Assembly (NCBI GenBank): GCA_028822945.1
Contig: JAPKCN010000016.1
Location: forward strand, 1-16,251
Direction: 5' to 3'
DNA from: Porticoccaceae bacterium
GTDB lineage: Bacteria; Pseudomonadota; Gammaproteobacteria; Pseudomonadales; Porticoccaceae
Length of the DNA stretch: 16,251 bases
In this document: positions 7,674 through 14,751 of the stretch, one piece after another
How positions within the stretch are numbered: the first letter of the stretch is position 1
How the letters are laid out: every line of letters starts with the position of its first letter
Position numbers and translations under genes: made by a program
The notes under the pieces: model-generated
Seen by the model: the letters and a program-made list of their open reading frames with translations, nothing else
Told to the model about the DNA's origin: nothing
Database searches by the model: none

Positions 7674-7994
7674 TTAATCCAAAAGAGGTTTATCAATCTG
7701 CCCCGCAGTAACACACTGATGCGGCGTGGTAAGTTTGTTGACGGCATCGAGAGATTTTTTGGCGCTTTCCAAGAGCCGTCGCGTTTGATACAACACCAGT
7801 GCACTCGCCGCCATTCCCAGCAGTACGCCTGTAAACAAGAAGATCAGCAGCCACAGCCCAAAGCTGGCGGTAAAGGTCTCGATCACAACAAAACTGAGGC
7901 TAATCGGTTGGTTATTGTAAAGAGCAAAGGTCGCGCCCAACAGCACCACGGCCATGAGCACACACAACTTAACAAACACCACCAGCGCTTTCAA
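7674..7994 (-). CDS. lapA: LapA-family membrane protein (DUF1049), TTG start
   Basis: Inner-membrane protein of 106 residues, standard for LapA/YciS, which with LapB helps control LPS synthesis through LpxC turnover. Two membrane helices are clear, about residues 5-25 and 44-70, separated by the family segment NNQPISLSFVVIETF. The second ends in a Gly-rich helix (TGVLLGMAASALVLYQTRR) before a basic cytoplasmic tail. The start codon is TTG (complement of 7992-7994): no ATG lies in a suitable upstream position, AGGGG precedes it by 8 bases, and MKALVVFVK aligns with the E. coli start MKYLLIFLL. It is followed directly by pyrF. Neither ihfB upstream nor lapB downstream, its usual neighbours, is present. 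Confidence 0.88.
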   Translation of the reverse strand: MKALVVFVKLCVLMAVVLLGATFALYNNQPISLSFVVIETFTASFGLWLLIFLFTGVLLGMAASALVLYQTRRLLESAKKSLDAVNKLTTPHQCVTAGQIDKPLLD

Positions 7995-8304
7995 TCCGTA
8001 ATCCCCTAGCGAAAATTATCCAACGGTCAGTGTACTCTGATTAGCGCTCTAAGGGGGAAGGACCAGATAGCGAAGAAATGCCGCGCCTAGTTTCCGTTAA
8101 GCCAAGCGAGAGAAAAACGCGGATCAAGGCATTTAAAAGCTGCGCTATATTAGTCTTGTGCCAAGAATACCTAAATTGCGAACTCTATTCACTTTTAGCT
8201 ATGCCGATCAACATACCAATTAATCGGCTCAGAGCAAAGTATAACGCCTAGTGGTGTCAATGCGAACGGGCAAGTCGCCTTAAACGAAACCATTACCGTG
8301 ACTA
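7995..8304. other. Gene-free region upstream of lapA
   Basis: About 310 bp with no credible frame. It must include the promoter for the lapA-pyrF unit on the minus strand. No remnant of ihfB or rpsA, common upstream neighbours of lapA, was recognised. An imperfect inverted repeat around CCAATAATTGG lies just beyond its right edge (8311-8321). Confidence 0.4.
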
Positions 8305-8499
8305 TCAACCCAATAATTGGTTATTTTTAAAAAAAGTTCGCCGAGCTGGCTCCGGATAGACTTCTGAATCGACTCTTTCGTAGATTTTGATGTCTGCGGT
8401 TTTCTCGGCATACCACTGGTTAGCGAAGCAGCTTCGATCCGACACTATAAAACCAAGGCGGTACTTAATACGCAACACTCTATTGCTACAATCGCTCAT
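8305..8499 (-). CDS. Doubtful small reading frame
   Basis: A 64-residue frame from the ATG at 8499 (extendable to a TTG at 8526), of no family I recognise. It is well mixed in composition, with a stretch IKIYERVDSEVYPEPARR in the C-terminal half. GGGG lies about 5-8 bases before the ATG, a possible ribosome site. It is downstream of and codirectional with rpmE. No conserved motif supports it, so it may be a chance frame in a roughly 600-bp region otherwise empty of genes. Confidence 0.25.
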   Translation of the reverse strand: MSDCSNRVLRIKYRLGFIVSDRSCFANQWYAEKTADIKIYERVDSEVYPEPARRTFFKNNQLLG

Positions 8500-8610
8500 A
8501 ACGGCCCCAATAGAGGGACGTACCAAGCAATAGAAGGCTTGACGACAATCCTGCTGCCAAAGACCGCATCCCTATATCAGCAGGGGTGCGCGCCAAAACA
8601 TGCGTGTAGC

Positions 8611-8820
8611 CTACTTCTTGACTGCGCCAAAGCGCTTATTAAAGCGATCAATTCGACCACCAGTGTCGAGTACTTTCTGCTTGCCGGTATAAAACGGGTG
8701 ACAAGCTGCACATACATCTAGATAAAGGCTTTGATCGCGGGTAGAACCCACTTTGATCACATTCCCACAACTGCAGGTTGCAGTCAGTTCGCTGTAGGTT
8801 GGGTGAATATCAGTTTTCAT
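8611..8820 (-). CDS. rpmE: 50S ribosomal protein L31, zinc-binding form
   Basis: Ribosomal large-subunit protein that bridges the subunits. The 69-residue product begins MKTDIHPTYSELTATCSCGN and ends with the family block TGGRIDRFNKRFG. All four zinc-ligand cysteines are present at residues 16, 18, 37 and 40 (CSC ... CAAC), so this is the Cys-plus form and not the Zur-controlled Cys-minus paralogue. The start is the second of two adjacent ATGs: GGAG lies 6 bases before it but only 3 before the first, and E. coli L31 starts at the same point. The longer frame to 8847 is not needed. It diverges from priA, the usual arrangement in gammaproteobacteria. Confidence 0.96.
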   Translation of the reverse strand: MKTDIHPTYSELTATCSCGNVIKVGSTRDQSLYLDVCAACHPFYTGKQKVLDTGGRIDRFNKRFGAVKK

Positions 8821-8910
8821 CATATACTCCAGGTTACCGGCCGCCACCTCGTCATATGTCTCTAGCTGCTCGTCCCGATGTTACTATGTCGCGCCGTTGG
8901 TGTATCCCAA

Positions 8911-8932
8911 ATTCGCTATGTCTAACGCGAAT
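8911..8932 (-). promoter_or_regulatory. Inverted repeat in the rpmE-priA divergent region, possible L31 leader hairpin
   Basis: ATTCGC (8911-8916) and GCGAAT (8927-8932) form a perfect 6-bp stem with a 10-base loop, about 90 bases upstream of the rpmE start. If rpmE transcription starts beyond it, the hairpin lies in the mRNA leader. Autoregulatory leaders upstream of rpmE have been proposed in several bacterial groups, but I cannot match this fold to any of them. It could equally be a protein-binding dyad between the two promoters. Confidence 0.25.
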
Positions 8933-9047
8933 CTGAGCGAGCTAACTATCGGCGGGGCAGTGGAGCGCGCAAAGCACGGCAAGTCATTTTTTAAGAGCGC
9001 GGATTTTAACAGAAATACCGCGCGGATCAATAGGATTTAACAGTTTT

Positions 9048-11258
9048 ATGGACCGACCTCTAACGATCGCCAAAATTGCGATCGCCTCGCCACTGCGCAC
9101 TTTGTTCGACTACAGGTTACCGGATGATTTTAACGGCGACGCAAGTGGCATCGTGGGCCTGCGCGTCGCAGTGCCGTTTAGACGCCGACAGGTCACTGGC
9201 ATGGTGGTCGCAATCGCTGATCAGAGCGCGGTTGCGAACGAAAAACTGCGCGCCATCGAGACCTTTATCGACTGCGAACCGCTGCTGCCGCCGGCGCTAC
9301 TAGAGCTCTTTATCTGGGCCGCACAATACTATCAGTACCCGCTCGGCGACGCGCTGTTGCAAAGCTTGCCGAGTGCGCTGCGACGCGGCGACGGACTCCC
9401 AGAACTGCAGCAAAAATACTGGCTACTAACCGATAAGGGCATGAATCTAGCGCCCAATACTTTGCGCAACGCGCCACGACAGCGAGCGCTGATCGACCTG
9501 TTAGCTGACCAACAGCGGGTGGAAGACAAGTTGCTGGCTAGCCAGTTTAGTCGCGCGATTATAAGCCTGCTCGAAAATCGCCAACTGATCGCGGCTCAAA
9601 TTGTAAACTGCGAACCGCCGAGCGATGCTGGCATGGTGCTGCGAGAGTCGCCGCTGGCGTTGAGCGACGAACAACAGCGAGCAATGAATGCGATCGAGCT
9701 GCGCAGGTTTAACTGCTGGCTGCTATATGGTGTGACCGGCAGTGGCAAGACCGAAATCTATTTGCAGTGTATCGAGCAGGTGTTACATGCTGGGCGACAA
9801 GTGCTGGTGTTGATCCCAGAAATTAGCCTAACGCCACAGACCGAGCAGAGATTTGCAGAGCGTTTTGCGGTACCGCTGGTGGTGTTGCACTCAGGCCTGA
9901 GCGACAAACAGCGACTGCTGGCGTGGAGCCGCGCGCGCAGTGGCGAGGCGAAAATTGTATTGGGGACGCGTTCAGCGATCTTTACGCCACTGGCGGCATC
10001 AGGGCTTATTGTCGTCGATGAAGAGCAGGATGGATCCTACAAACAGCAGGATGGATTTCGCTACTCGGCACGCGATCTAGCAGTGATGCGCGCGCGGCGA
10101 GAGGACATACCGATCATTCTCGGCTCTGCAACGCCGTCACTGGAATCACTGCACAATTGCGACCTCGGCCGCTACCGCGCACTGTACTTAAACAACCGCG
10201 CCGGCTTGGCAAAACCGGCCGATTGGCAGGTAGTAGATATGCGCAATCAGGCCACCCCCGAAGGTATTGCCAGTGACACACTAGCTGCGATCGAGCAGAC
10301 CTTGGCGCGCTCTGAGCAGGTCTTGGTGTTTTTAAATCGCCGCGGTTTCGCTCCGGCAGTGTTGTGTCATAGTTGCGGTTGGGTCGCCGAATGCCGCGAC
10401 TGCGATGCACGCATGACCTTGCACCGTGGACGCAATCGCCTGATCTGCCACCACTGCGACCAACAGTTGCCGCCGCCGCCGCAATGCCCAAGCTGTAAAT
10501 CACCGCAACTGGTCGCTACTGGCGAGGGTACAGAGCGCAGCGAAATGCGTCTGCAGCAGCAGTTCCCCCAAGTTCAAGTCCTGCGTGTCGACCGCGACAC
10601 CACCCAAAAGCGCGGATATATGCAGCAGGTTTTTAACACCGCTGAAAGCGGCGTACCCTGTATTTTAATCGGCACACAGATGCTTGCGAAAGGTCATCAC
10701 TTTGACCGCGTAACACTCGTGGCTATTTTAGATGCCGATAGCGGTTTGCTGAGTCCAGATTTTCGCGCTGGTGAGCGCATGGGTCAATTGTTAACGCAGG
10801 TGGCTGGGCGCAGTGGCCGCGGCCGTCTAGCCGGACGGGTGTTATTGCAGACCCATCAACCCGACCATCCGGCACTAAATCTATTGTTGGAACGCGGCTA
10901 TCGTGCGTTTGCCGAGCAACTTTTGGAGCACCGAAAAATTCAACAGTTACCGCCCTACAGACATCTAGCGCTGATTCGCGCCGAGTCTGGCAACGCCCAA
11001 CATGCTGAACAATTCCTGCGGAGAGCGCGCGAGGCCGCCGGGCAACTTGCAGCTCCGTCGCCGAAGTTGGCCTATCTAGGGCCACTACCGGCGCTTATGG
11101 AACGGCGCGCTGGGCGATATCGGTACGTGCTGCGGATCGAAGCCGATCAGCGCAGTAGCCTGCAAAACCTACTTAGATGCCTAATGCCGGTGCTCGACCG
11201 GCAGCCACAGCAACGGCATTTACGCTGGTCGGTAGATGTCGATGCCCTAGAGTTGTAA
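9048..11258 (+). CDS. priA: Primosomal replication restart helicase PriA
   Basis: Superfamily 2 helicase that recognises stalled forks and reloads the replisome. The 736-residue product has the full domain order: an N-terminal DNA-binding region (about 1-190), Walker A GVTGSGKTEIY (228-238, Lys234), Walker B DEEQ (324-327), motif III LGSATPS, eight zinc-ligand cysteines in four CxxC pairs (440/443, 449/452, 467/470, 480/483) flanked by FLNRRGFAP and RLICHHC, then GTQMLAKGHHF, DADSGLLSPDFRAGER and the QVAGRSGR motif VI, and a C-terminal domain. AGGA occurs about 12 bases before the ATG, which is loose. It is divergent from rpmE and is followed about 110 bp later by the SPOR gene, with argS absent between them. 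Confidence 0.97.
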   Translation: MDRPLTIAKIAIASPLRTLFDYRLPDDFNGDASGIVGLRVAVPFRRRQVTGMVVAIADQSAVANEKLRAIETFIDCEPLLPPALLELFIWAAQYYQYPLGDALLQSLPSALRRGDGLPELQQKYWLLTDKGMNLAPNTLRNAPRQRALIDLLADQQRVEDKLLASQFSRAIISLLENRQLIAAQIVNCEPPSDAGMVLRESPLALSDEQQRAMNAIELRRFNCWLLYGVTGSGKTEIYLQCIEQVLHAGRQVLVLIPEISLTPQTEQRFAERFAVPLVVLHSGLSDKQRLLAWSRARSGEAKIVLGTRSAIFTPLAASGLIVVDEEQDGSYKQQDGFRYSARDLAVMRARREDIPIILGSATPSLESLHNCDLGRYRALYLNNRAGLAKPADWQVVDMRNQATPEGIASDTLAAIEQTLARSEQVLVFLNRRGFAPAVLCHSCGWVAECRDCDARMTLHRGRNRLICHHCDQQLPPPPQCPSCKSPQLVATGEGTERSEMRLQQQFPQVQVLRVDRDTTQKRGYMQQVFNTAESGVPCILIGTQMLAKGHHFDRVTLVAILDADSGLLSPDFRAGERMGQLLTQVAGRSGRGRLAGRVLLQTHQPDHPALNLLLERGYRAFAEQLLEHRKIQQLPPYRHLALIRAESGNAQHAEQFLRRAREAAGQLAAPSPKLAYLGPLPALMERRAGRYRYVLRIEADQRSSLQNLLRCLMPVLDRQPQQRHLRWSVDVDALEL

Positions 11259-11368
11259 ATCGCCTGCGAGCGCCGTTGCTATTTGCGCGGCACAAAAAGG
11301 TCGGCGGCTAATTTTGCCCTCGACCCGCTTCATCATCTACAATTAACAGCCAACCACAGGATGTCAGC

Positions 11369-11899
11369 ATGCCACGCAAAAATGCGAGCGCAACGCGCAA
11401 CAATCCAGTCGCCGATGTCGAGAGTCCACCTTGGCGGCTTTCTTTTTGTGCCGGGGCGCTGCTTGGCGCGGCAGCCATGTATGCGCTGGCGCCGATGCTC
11501 CCGCCGGCGAGTGTGATTCCAAAAATTGTCGAGCAAGCGGCCGACTTATCACCAGAAAAAAAACTGGCCGATTTAACTTTTACCTTTTACAACGAGCTAA
11601 AAAATGCTGAGATCGCTGTGCCTGTTGGGCCGTCTAAGGATGCCGCGCAGGACGCAATCAATTACACTTATCTACTACAAGCCGGCTCGTTTAAATACGT
11701 AAAAGATGCCGATAGCCTGCGCGTAGAGCTTCTGCTCCTCAACCTGGAGGCTGCAGTGGAGGCCGTTACGCTGGGTTCTGGCGAGATCTGGCATCGAGTC
11801 TTGGTGGGACCGTTTGACAATATGTCTAAGGTTGCCGCGGCACGCGTAAAATTGGCGCAAAACCGCATCGATAGCCTACTGCTAAAGCGCGAGTTATAG
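11369..11899 (+). CDS. FtsN-like SPOR-domain cell-division protein
   Basis: Bitopic inner-membrane protein of 176 residues. A short Lys/Arg-containing cytoplasmic start is followed by one helix (about 22-44, WRLSFCAGALLGAAAMYAL), a periplasmic linker with the FTFYNELKNAEI stretch (71-82) seen in FtsN-like proteins next to priA, and a C-terminal SPOR domain (about 99-175: YLLQAGSFKYVKDAD ... WHRVLVGPFDNMSKVAAAR). SPOR domains bind denuded peptidoglycan strands at the septum. It is shorter than E. coli FtsN, with a compact linker and no long Gln-rich region. AGGA lies 7 bases before the ATG. The position after priA supports the assignment. It is followed 6 bases later by the M28 lipoprotein gene, probably in one operon. 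Confidence 0.85.
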   Translation: MPRKNASATRNNPVADVESPPWRLSFCAGALLGAAAMYALAPMLPPASVIPKIVEQAADLSPEKKLADLTFTFYNELKNAEIAVPVGPSKDAAQDAINYTYLLQAGSFKYVKDADSLRVELLLLNLEAAVEAVTLGSGEIWHRVLVGPFDNMSKVAAARVKLAQNRIDSLLLKREL

Positions 11900-11905
11900 G
11901 CCCAC

Positions 11906-13042
11906 ATGAATCGCCGCCAAATGACCACACGAGGCCATCTGAACAGCAGAACAATCTTAACGGCAGTGTGCTTGAGTTTACTGAGCTGTGGTGGCGACGT
12001 CGCCCCCAGCATAGACGCCTCCAATATAAACACCTCCGGTAAAGAGCCTTTAGCATCTACTGGCCGAAATAAACATCAAGAGCCTTTAGCATCCTACAAT
12101 AGGCAGCCCTCAGCTGACTCTGATCAGGAACCTTCAGCACTTTCTAAACAAGAACTAGTAAACGCCCAAGCTATCGACTGGTCAGACATCGCCGCCCGCT
12201 TTGACGGTCATAAGGCGCTGCAGCACATAGTCGCGCAAACCAATTTTGGACCGCGTTCACCCAGCCACCCAAAGGTGAAGGCGGCAACTTTAAGTTATAT
12301 AGAGGCGTACTTGAAACCCCTAGTGACGCGCATCGATCGACAGTCGTTTAGCCACCGCGGCCTGACCGGCACTAACCTACGTGTGCAGATTGCCGGCAGT
12401 CACGGCGATGCAGCAGAGCGCTTGCTGCTCGGCGCGCATTGGGACACTCGACCACATGCCGATCGGGACGCCGATCCAACCAAACGCCGATTGGCAGTGC
12501 TCGGTGCCAACGACGGTGCCTCGGGCGTTGCGGTAATGCTCGAGATCGCTCGAGTGTTGCAGCAACAGCCGGCGCGCAGTGCTGTAGATTTGCTGTTTTT
12601 TGATTTGGAAGACATGGGTCAGATCGATGGCCTACCATTTTCAATCGGTGCGCGCGCCTTTGTCGACGCACACCCCGAATATCGGGTCGCCGGCGGCGCT
12701 ATCGTCGATATGGTCTGCGACAAACGCCTGCGGATCCCGCGCGAGGGCTATTCCGCAGCCCAGACACCAGAGGTTTTAAACGCTATCTGGCAAAGTGCCT
12801 CACGCCAGCATGCTAGCGTATTTGTGGATGCGCCGGGCGTGCCGATTGTCGACGACCACCTGCCGTTCTTGCAGGCTGGTATACCGGTAATCAATCTTAT
12901 CCACTACCCCTTTCCAACCAGTTGGCACACAACAGATGATCGCGTTGAACATTGCAGTGCAACAAACCTGCGGCAGGTCGGACGAACCCTATTAGACTTT
13001 GTCTACCACCATCCCAACGCACCAGAACGGCCCTTAGAATAG
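11906..13042 (+). CDS. M28-family zinc hydrolase lipoprotein, glutaminyl-peptide cyclotransferase-like
   Basis: A 378-residue exported protein. The N-terminus is a lipoprotein signal with lipobox LLSC (Cys28), followed by a low-complexity linker (about 30-85) that repeats EPLAS and close variants. The catalytic region has the M28 pattern: AHWDTRPH (177-184), GANDGASG with Asp203, FFDLEDMG with Glu235 as likely acid/base and Asp236 at the metal position, VDMV with Asp268, and a C-terminal VDDHLPFLQAGIPVINLI (315-332) then TSWHTTDD with His341. The DDHxPFL and WHTxDD motifs are those of animal-type glutaminyl cyclases, which form N-terminal pyroglutamate. An aminopeptidase role remains possible. 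An anchor in the periplasm-facing inner membrane or the outer membrane is expected. It is 6 bases downstream of the SPOR gene, has no strong Shine-Dalgarno, and converges on the aminotransferase gene. Confidence 0.85.
   Translation: MNRRQMTTRGHLNSRTILTAVCLSLLSCGGDVAPSIDASNINTSGKEPLASTGRNKHQEPLASYNRQPSADSDQEPSALSKQELVNAQAIDWSDIAARFDGHKALQHIVAQTNFGPRSPSHPKVKAATLSYIEAYLKPLVTRIDRQSFSHRGLTGTNLRVQIAGSHGDAAERLLLGAHWDTRPHADRDADPTKRRLAVLGANDGASGVAVMLEIARVLQQQPARSAVDLLFFDLEDMGQIDGLPFSIGARAFVDAHPEYRVAGGAIVDMVCDKRLRIPREGYSAAQTPEVLNAIWQSASRQHASVFVDAPGVPIVDDHLPFLQAGIPVINLIHYPFPTSWHTTDDRVEHCSATNLRQVGRTLLDFVYHHPNAPERPLE
12043..12093 (+). repeat. Duplicated 15-bp unit in the lipoprotein linker
   Basis: AGAGCCTTTAGCATC occurs at 12043-12057 and exactly again at 12079-12093, 36 bp apart, which keeps frame and encodes EPLAS twice. 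A decayed third copy (QEPSALS) follows near 12127. This indicates expansion of the disordered linker by in-frame duplication between the lipobox and the catalytic domain. Confidence 0.8.
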
Positions 13043-13133
13043 CTACGATGTTGCCGCTCAGCGCCCGCTGCAATGCAACCAATGCCTATTAGTCGTAACC
13101 CAGTGCGCCACATCGGTGGTGTGAGTGACACGC

Positions 13134-14249
13134 CTAGAGCACGGCGCGGAGAGAACTGAGGCAATAGTCAACATTTTTTAAATTGCTGGCATGTCCCATC
13201 AAACCAATTCGCCAGACTTTGCCGGCCAGCGCGCCGAGCCCAGCGCCAATCTCGAGATCAAATTCGTTGAGTAAACGGCTACGCACCGCTACGTCATCGA
13301 CACCATCGGGAATCGCAATGGCATTTAATTGCGGCAATCGGTGCTGATGATCGACGACAAACCGGATACCCATGGCCTCGAGCCCGCTGCGCAATTCAAG
13401 ATGATTATCGTAATGTCGCGCCCACGCATTTTCTAGGCCCTCCTCTTGCACCATTACCAATGATTCATGCAATCCATATAAACAGTTGACCGGTGCCGTG
13501 TGGTGGTAGGCGCGCTTGCCCTCGCCACCCCAGTAACCCATGACCAAGTTTAAATCGAGAAACCAACTCTGCACCTTTGTAGCTCGCGCACTGATCTTGT
13601 CCGCTGCACGCTGGTTAAAGCTCACCGGTGATAACCCCGGCGGCGCCGACAGACATTTTTGCGAGCCCGAATAGATCGCGTCAATACCCCATTCATCGAC
13701 ATACAGCGGCGTGCCGGCCAGCGATGTCACAGTGTCGACAATCGTTAGGCAATCGTGTTGATGGGCCAGCTGTACTAAGGTTTTAGCATCTGATTGAGCG
13801 CCTGTCGAAGTCTCGGCATGAACAAACGCCACTAATACTGCCTCGGGATGGGATATTAACGCGTGCTCGAGTTTTTCAGGATCGACGGCGGCGCCCCACT
13901 CGTCCTCCACCATCACTGCCGTACCCCCGCAGCGTTCGACATTTTCGCGCATGCGACCGCCAAACACGCCGTTTTGACAGACGATGACCACATCTCCCGG
14001 CTCGACCAAATTGGCAAAACAACACTCCATTCCCGCCGACCCGGGTGCCGAAACCGCAAAGGTCAATTGATTTTCGGTCTGAAAGACATACTGTAAAAGA
14101 GTCTTGACCTCATCCATCATATTTACAAACAGCGGGTCTAGGTGACCCAGCGTCGGTCTGGCCATGGCGGCCAAGACACGATCGCTTACATCCGAGGGAC
14201 CCGGGCCCATCAGTGTTCGGCGTGGCGGGTAGAACGATTTAATCTGCAA
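13134..14249 (-). CDS. Alanine-glyoxylate aminotransferase (class V, PLP), TTG start
   Basis: PLP enzyme that transfers the amino group of alanine (or serine) to glyoxylate, giving glycine and pyruvate (or hydroxypyruvate). The 371 residues match the AGXT type along their whole length: LMGPGPSDV (13-21), YVFQTEN, SAPGSAGMECCFANLVEPGD (67-86), ETSTGAQ, the PLP-contacting Asp172 in IVDTVTSLAGTPLYVD, the Schiff-base Lys198 in YSGSQKCLSAPPG, YHHTAPVNCLYGLHESL (248-264), GLENAW, and the carboxylate-binding Arg347 in VWRIGLMG. The start is TTG (complement of 14247-14249), six bases after a clear AGGAG; no ATG is available before MQIKSFYPP. Some relatives prefer serine, so the amino donor is uncertain. 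It appears monocistronic and converges on the M28 gene. Confidence 0.93.
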   Translation of the reverse strand: MQIKSFYPPRRTLMGPGPSDVSDRVLAAMARPTLGHLDPLFVNMMDEVKTLLQYVFQTENQLTFAVSAPGSAGMECCFANLVEPGDVVIVCQNGVFGGRMRENVERCGGTAVMVEDEWGAAVDPEKLEHALISHPEAVLVAFVHAETSTGAQSDAKTLVQLAHQHDCLTIVDTVTSLAGTPLYVDEWGIDAIYSGSQKCLSAPPGLSPVSFNQRAADKISARATKVQSWFLDLNLVMGYWGGEGKRAYHHTAPVNCLYGLHESLVMVQEEGLENAWARHYDNHLELRSGLEAMGIRFVVDHQHRLPQLNAIAIPDGVDDVAVRSRLLNEFDLEIGAGLGALAGKVWRIGLMGHASNLKNVDYCLSSLRAVL

Positions 14250-14563
14250 AATGATCTCCTCTAGTGCCCAAAGGCTTTTTGTGGTGGCGCGTTTTGCGCA
14301 CGCATGCGCTTCTAAGCGCGACTATGATCGGTCTATTAACGCTGGATATCAAGGCGCCAGACGCTCGGCGACATTTGCCAGCCACCGCAACAAATGTGAT
14401 CCATTTTACATTATAGATGGATTACGCCCCCGGCCAGACCTCCGACTGCTCGTTATCGTTACAATCAAATTTGCGTCGTGCGAGAACCAGTGCCTTAATG
14501 GGCCACGTAATCACTTAATGTATATTGTTTAAAAGGCATGAAACCAAACGCGCGAAGCGAACT

Positions 14564-14590
14564 CTAATTAGTGTAGTTAACTTAGGTTAA
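14564..14590. promoter_or_regulatory. Two adjacent A/T-rich dyads, possible operator
   Basis: CTAATTAG (14564-14571) is a perfect 8-bp palindrome. Six bases... beyond it TTAAC (14577-14581), spacer TTAG, GTTAA (14586-14590) is a perfect 5+4+5 inverted repeat. Both lie about 160-190 bases upstream of the plus-strand start, in an A/T-rich stretch suited to a promoter and a dimeric regulator. No regulator is identified and no consensus promoter could be placed with confidence. Confidence 0.3.
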
Positions 14591-14651
14591 TTTAATCGCA
14601 ACATGATCGGCGCGCTCAGCGACAGTCGCAAATAATAAATAAAAGAAATAT

Positions 14652-14738
14652 TTCAGATGCAAAACGGCGGTCAAGTACATCTGAAGACACACGAAACGGT
14701 GGCTAAAGCCGTGCGATTCGCCACAACTGCCAACGTGT
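14652..14738 (+). promoter_or_regulatory. Foldable 5' leader upstream of the helical-repeat/TonB-C gene
   Basis: Two consecutive potential RNA stems end right at the ribosome site. The first pairs TTCAGATG (14652-14659) with CATCTGAA (14678-14685), 8 perfect pairs around an 18-base loop. The second is closed by ACACG (14689-14693) with CGTGT (14734-14738), directly before AGAGGA (14739-14744). Inside it two pairings compete: GGCT-AGCC (14701-14710) or GTGGC with GCCAC (14699-14703 with 14720-14724). The layout resembles a translation-controlling leader, but it matches no riboswitch class that I recognise. The transcription start is unknown. Confidence 0.4.
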
Positions 14739-14751
14739 AGAGGAATAAAGC

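Larger units (their letters stand above)
14250..14751. other. Long divergent regulatory region
   Basis: About 500 bp between the aminotransferase (minus) and the helical-repeat/TonB-C gene (plus). A plus-strand frame at 14251-14532 has no ribosome site and no pattern, and I do not call it. From about 14515 the DNA is A/T-rich with the dyads at 14564-14590, then a segment that can fold as RNA (14652-14738), then the ribosome site at 14739-14744. Promoters for both genes must lie here. Confidence 0.5.

Noticed and set aside
8821..8847. Nine-residue N-terminal extension of ribosomal protein L31
   Set aside because: The GGAG site and alignment with known L31 place the start at the second of the two ATGs (complement of 8818-8820).
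10114..11085. Minus-strand frames inside priA (10114-10503, 10723-11085)
   Set aside because: They lie wholly antisense to strongly supported helicase motifs and have no protein-family signal.
12372..12671. Minus-strand frames inside the M28 gene
   Set aside because: Antisense shadows of conserved catalytic motifs; Arg/Ala-rich composition typical of reversed coding DNA.
13106..13130. Short inverted repeat CCAC-ATCG-GTGG between the convergent M28 and aminotransferase genes
   Set aside because: A 4-bp stem without a T run; not convincing as a terminator on either strand.
14251..14532. Plus-strand 93-residue frame in the divergent region
   Set aside because: It starts inside the aminotransferase ribosome site, has none of its own, and shows no domain pattern or coding-like composition.
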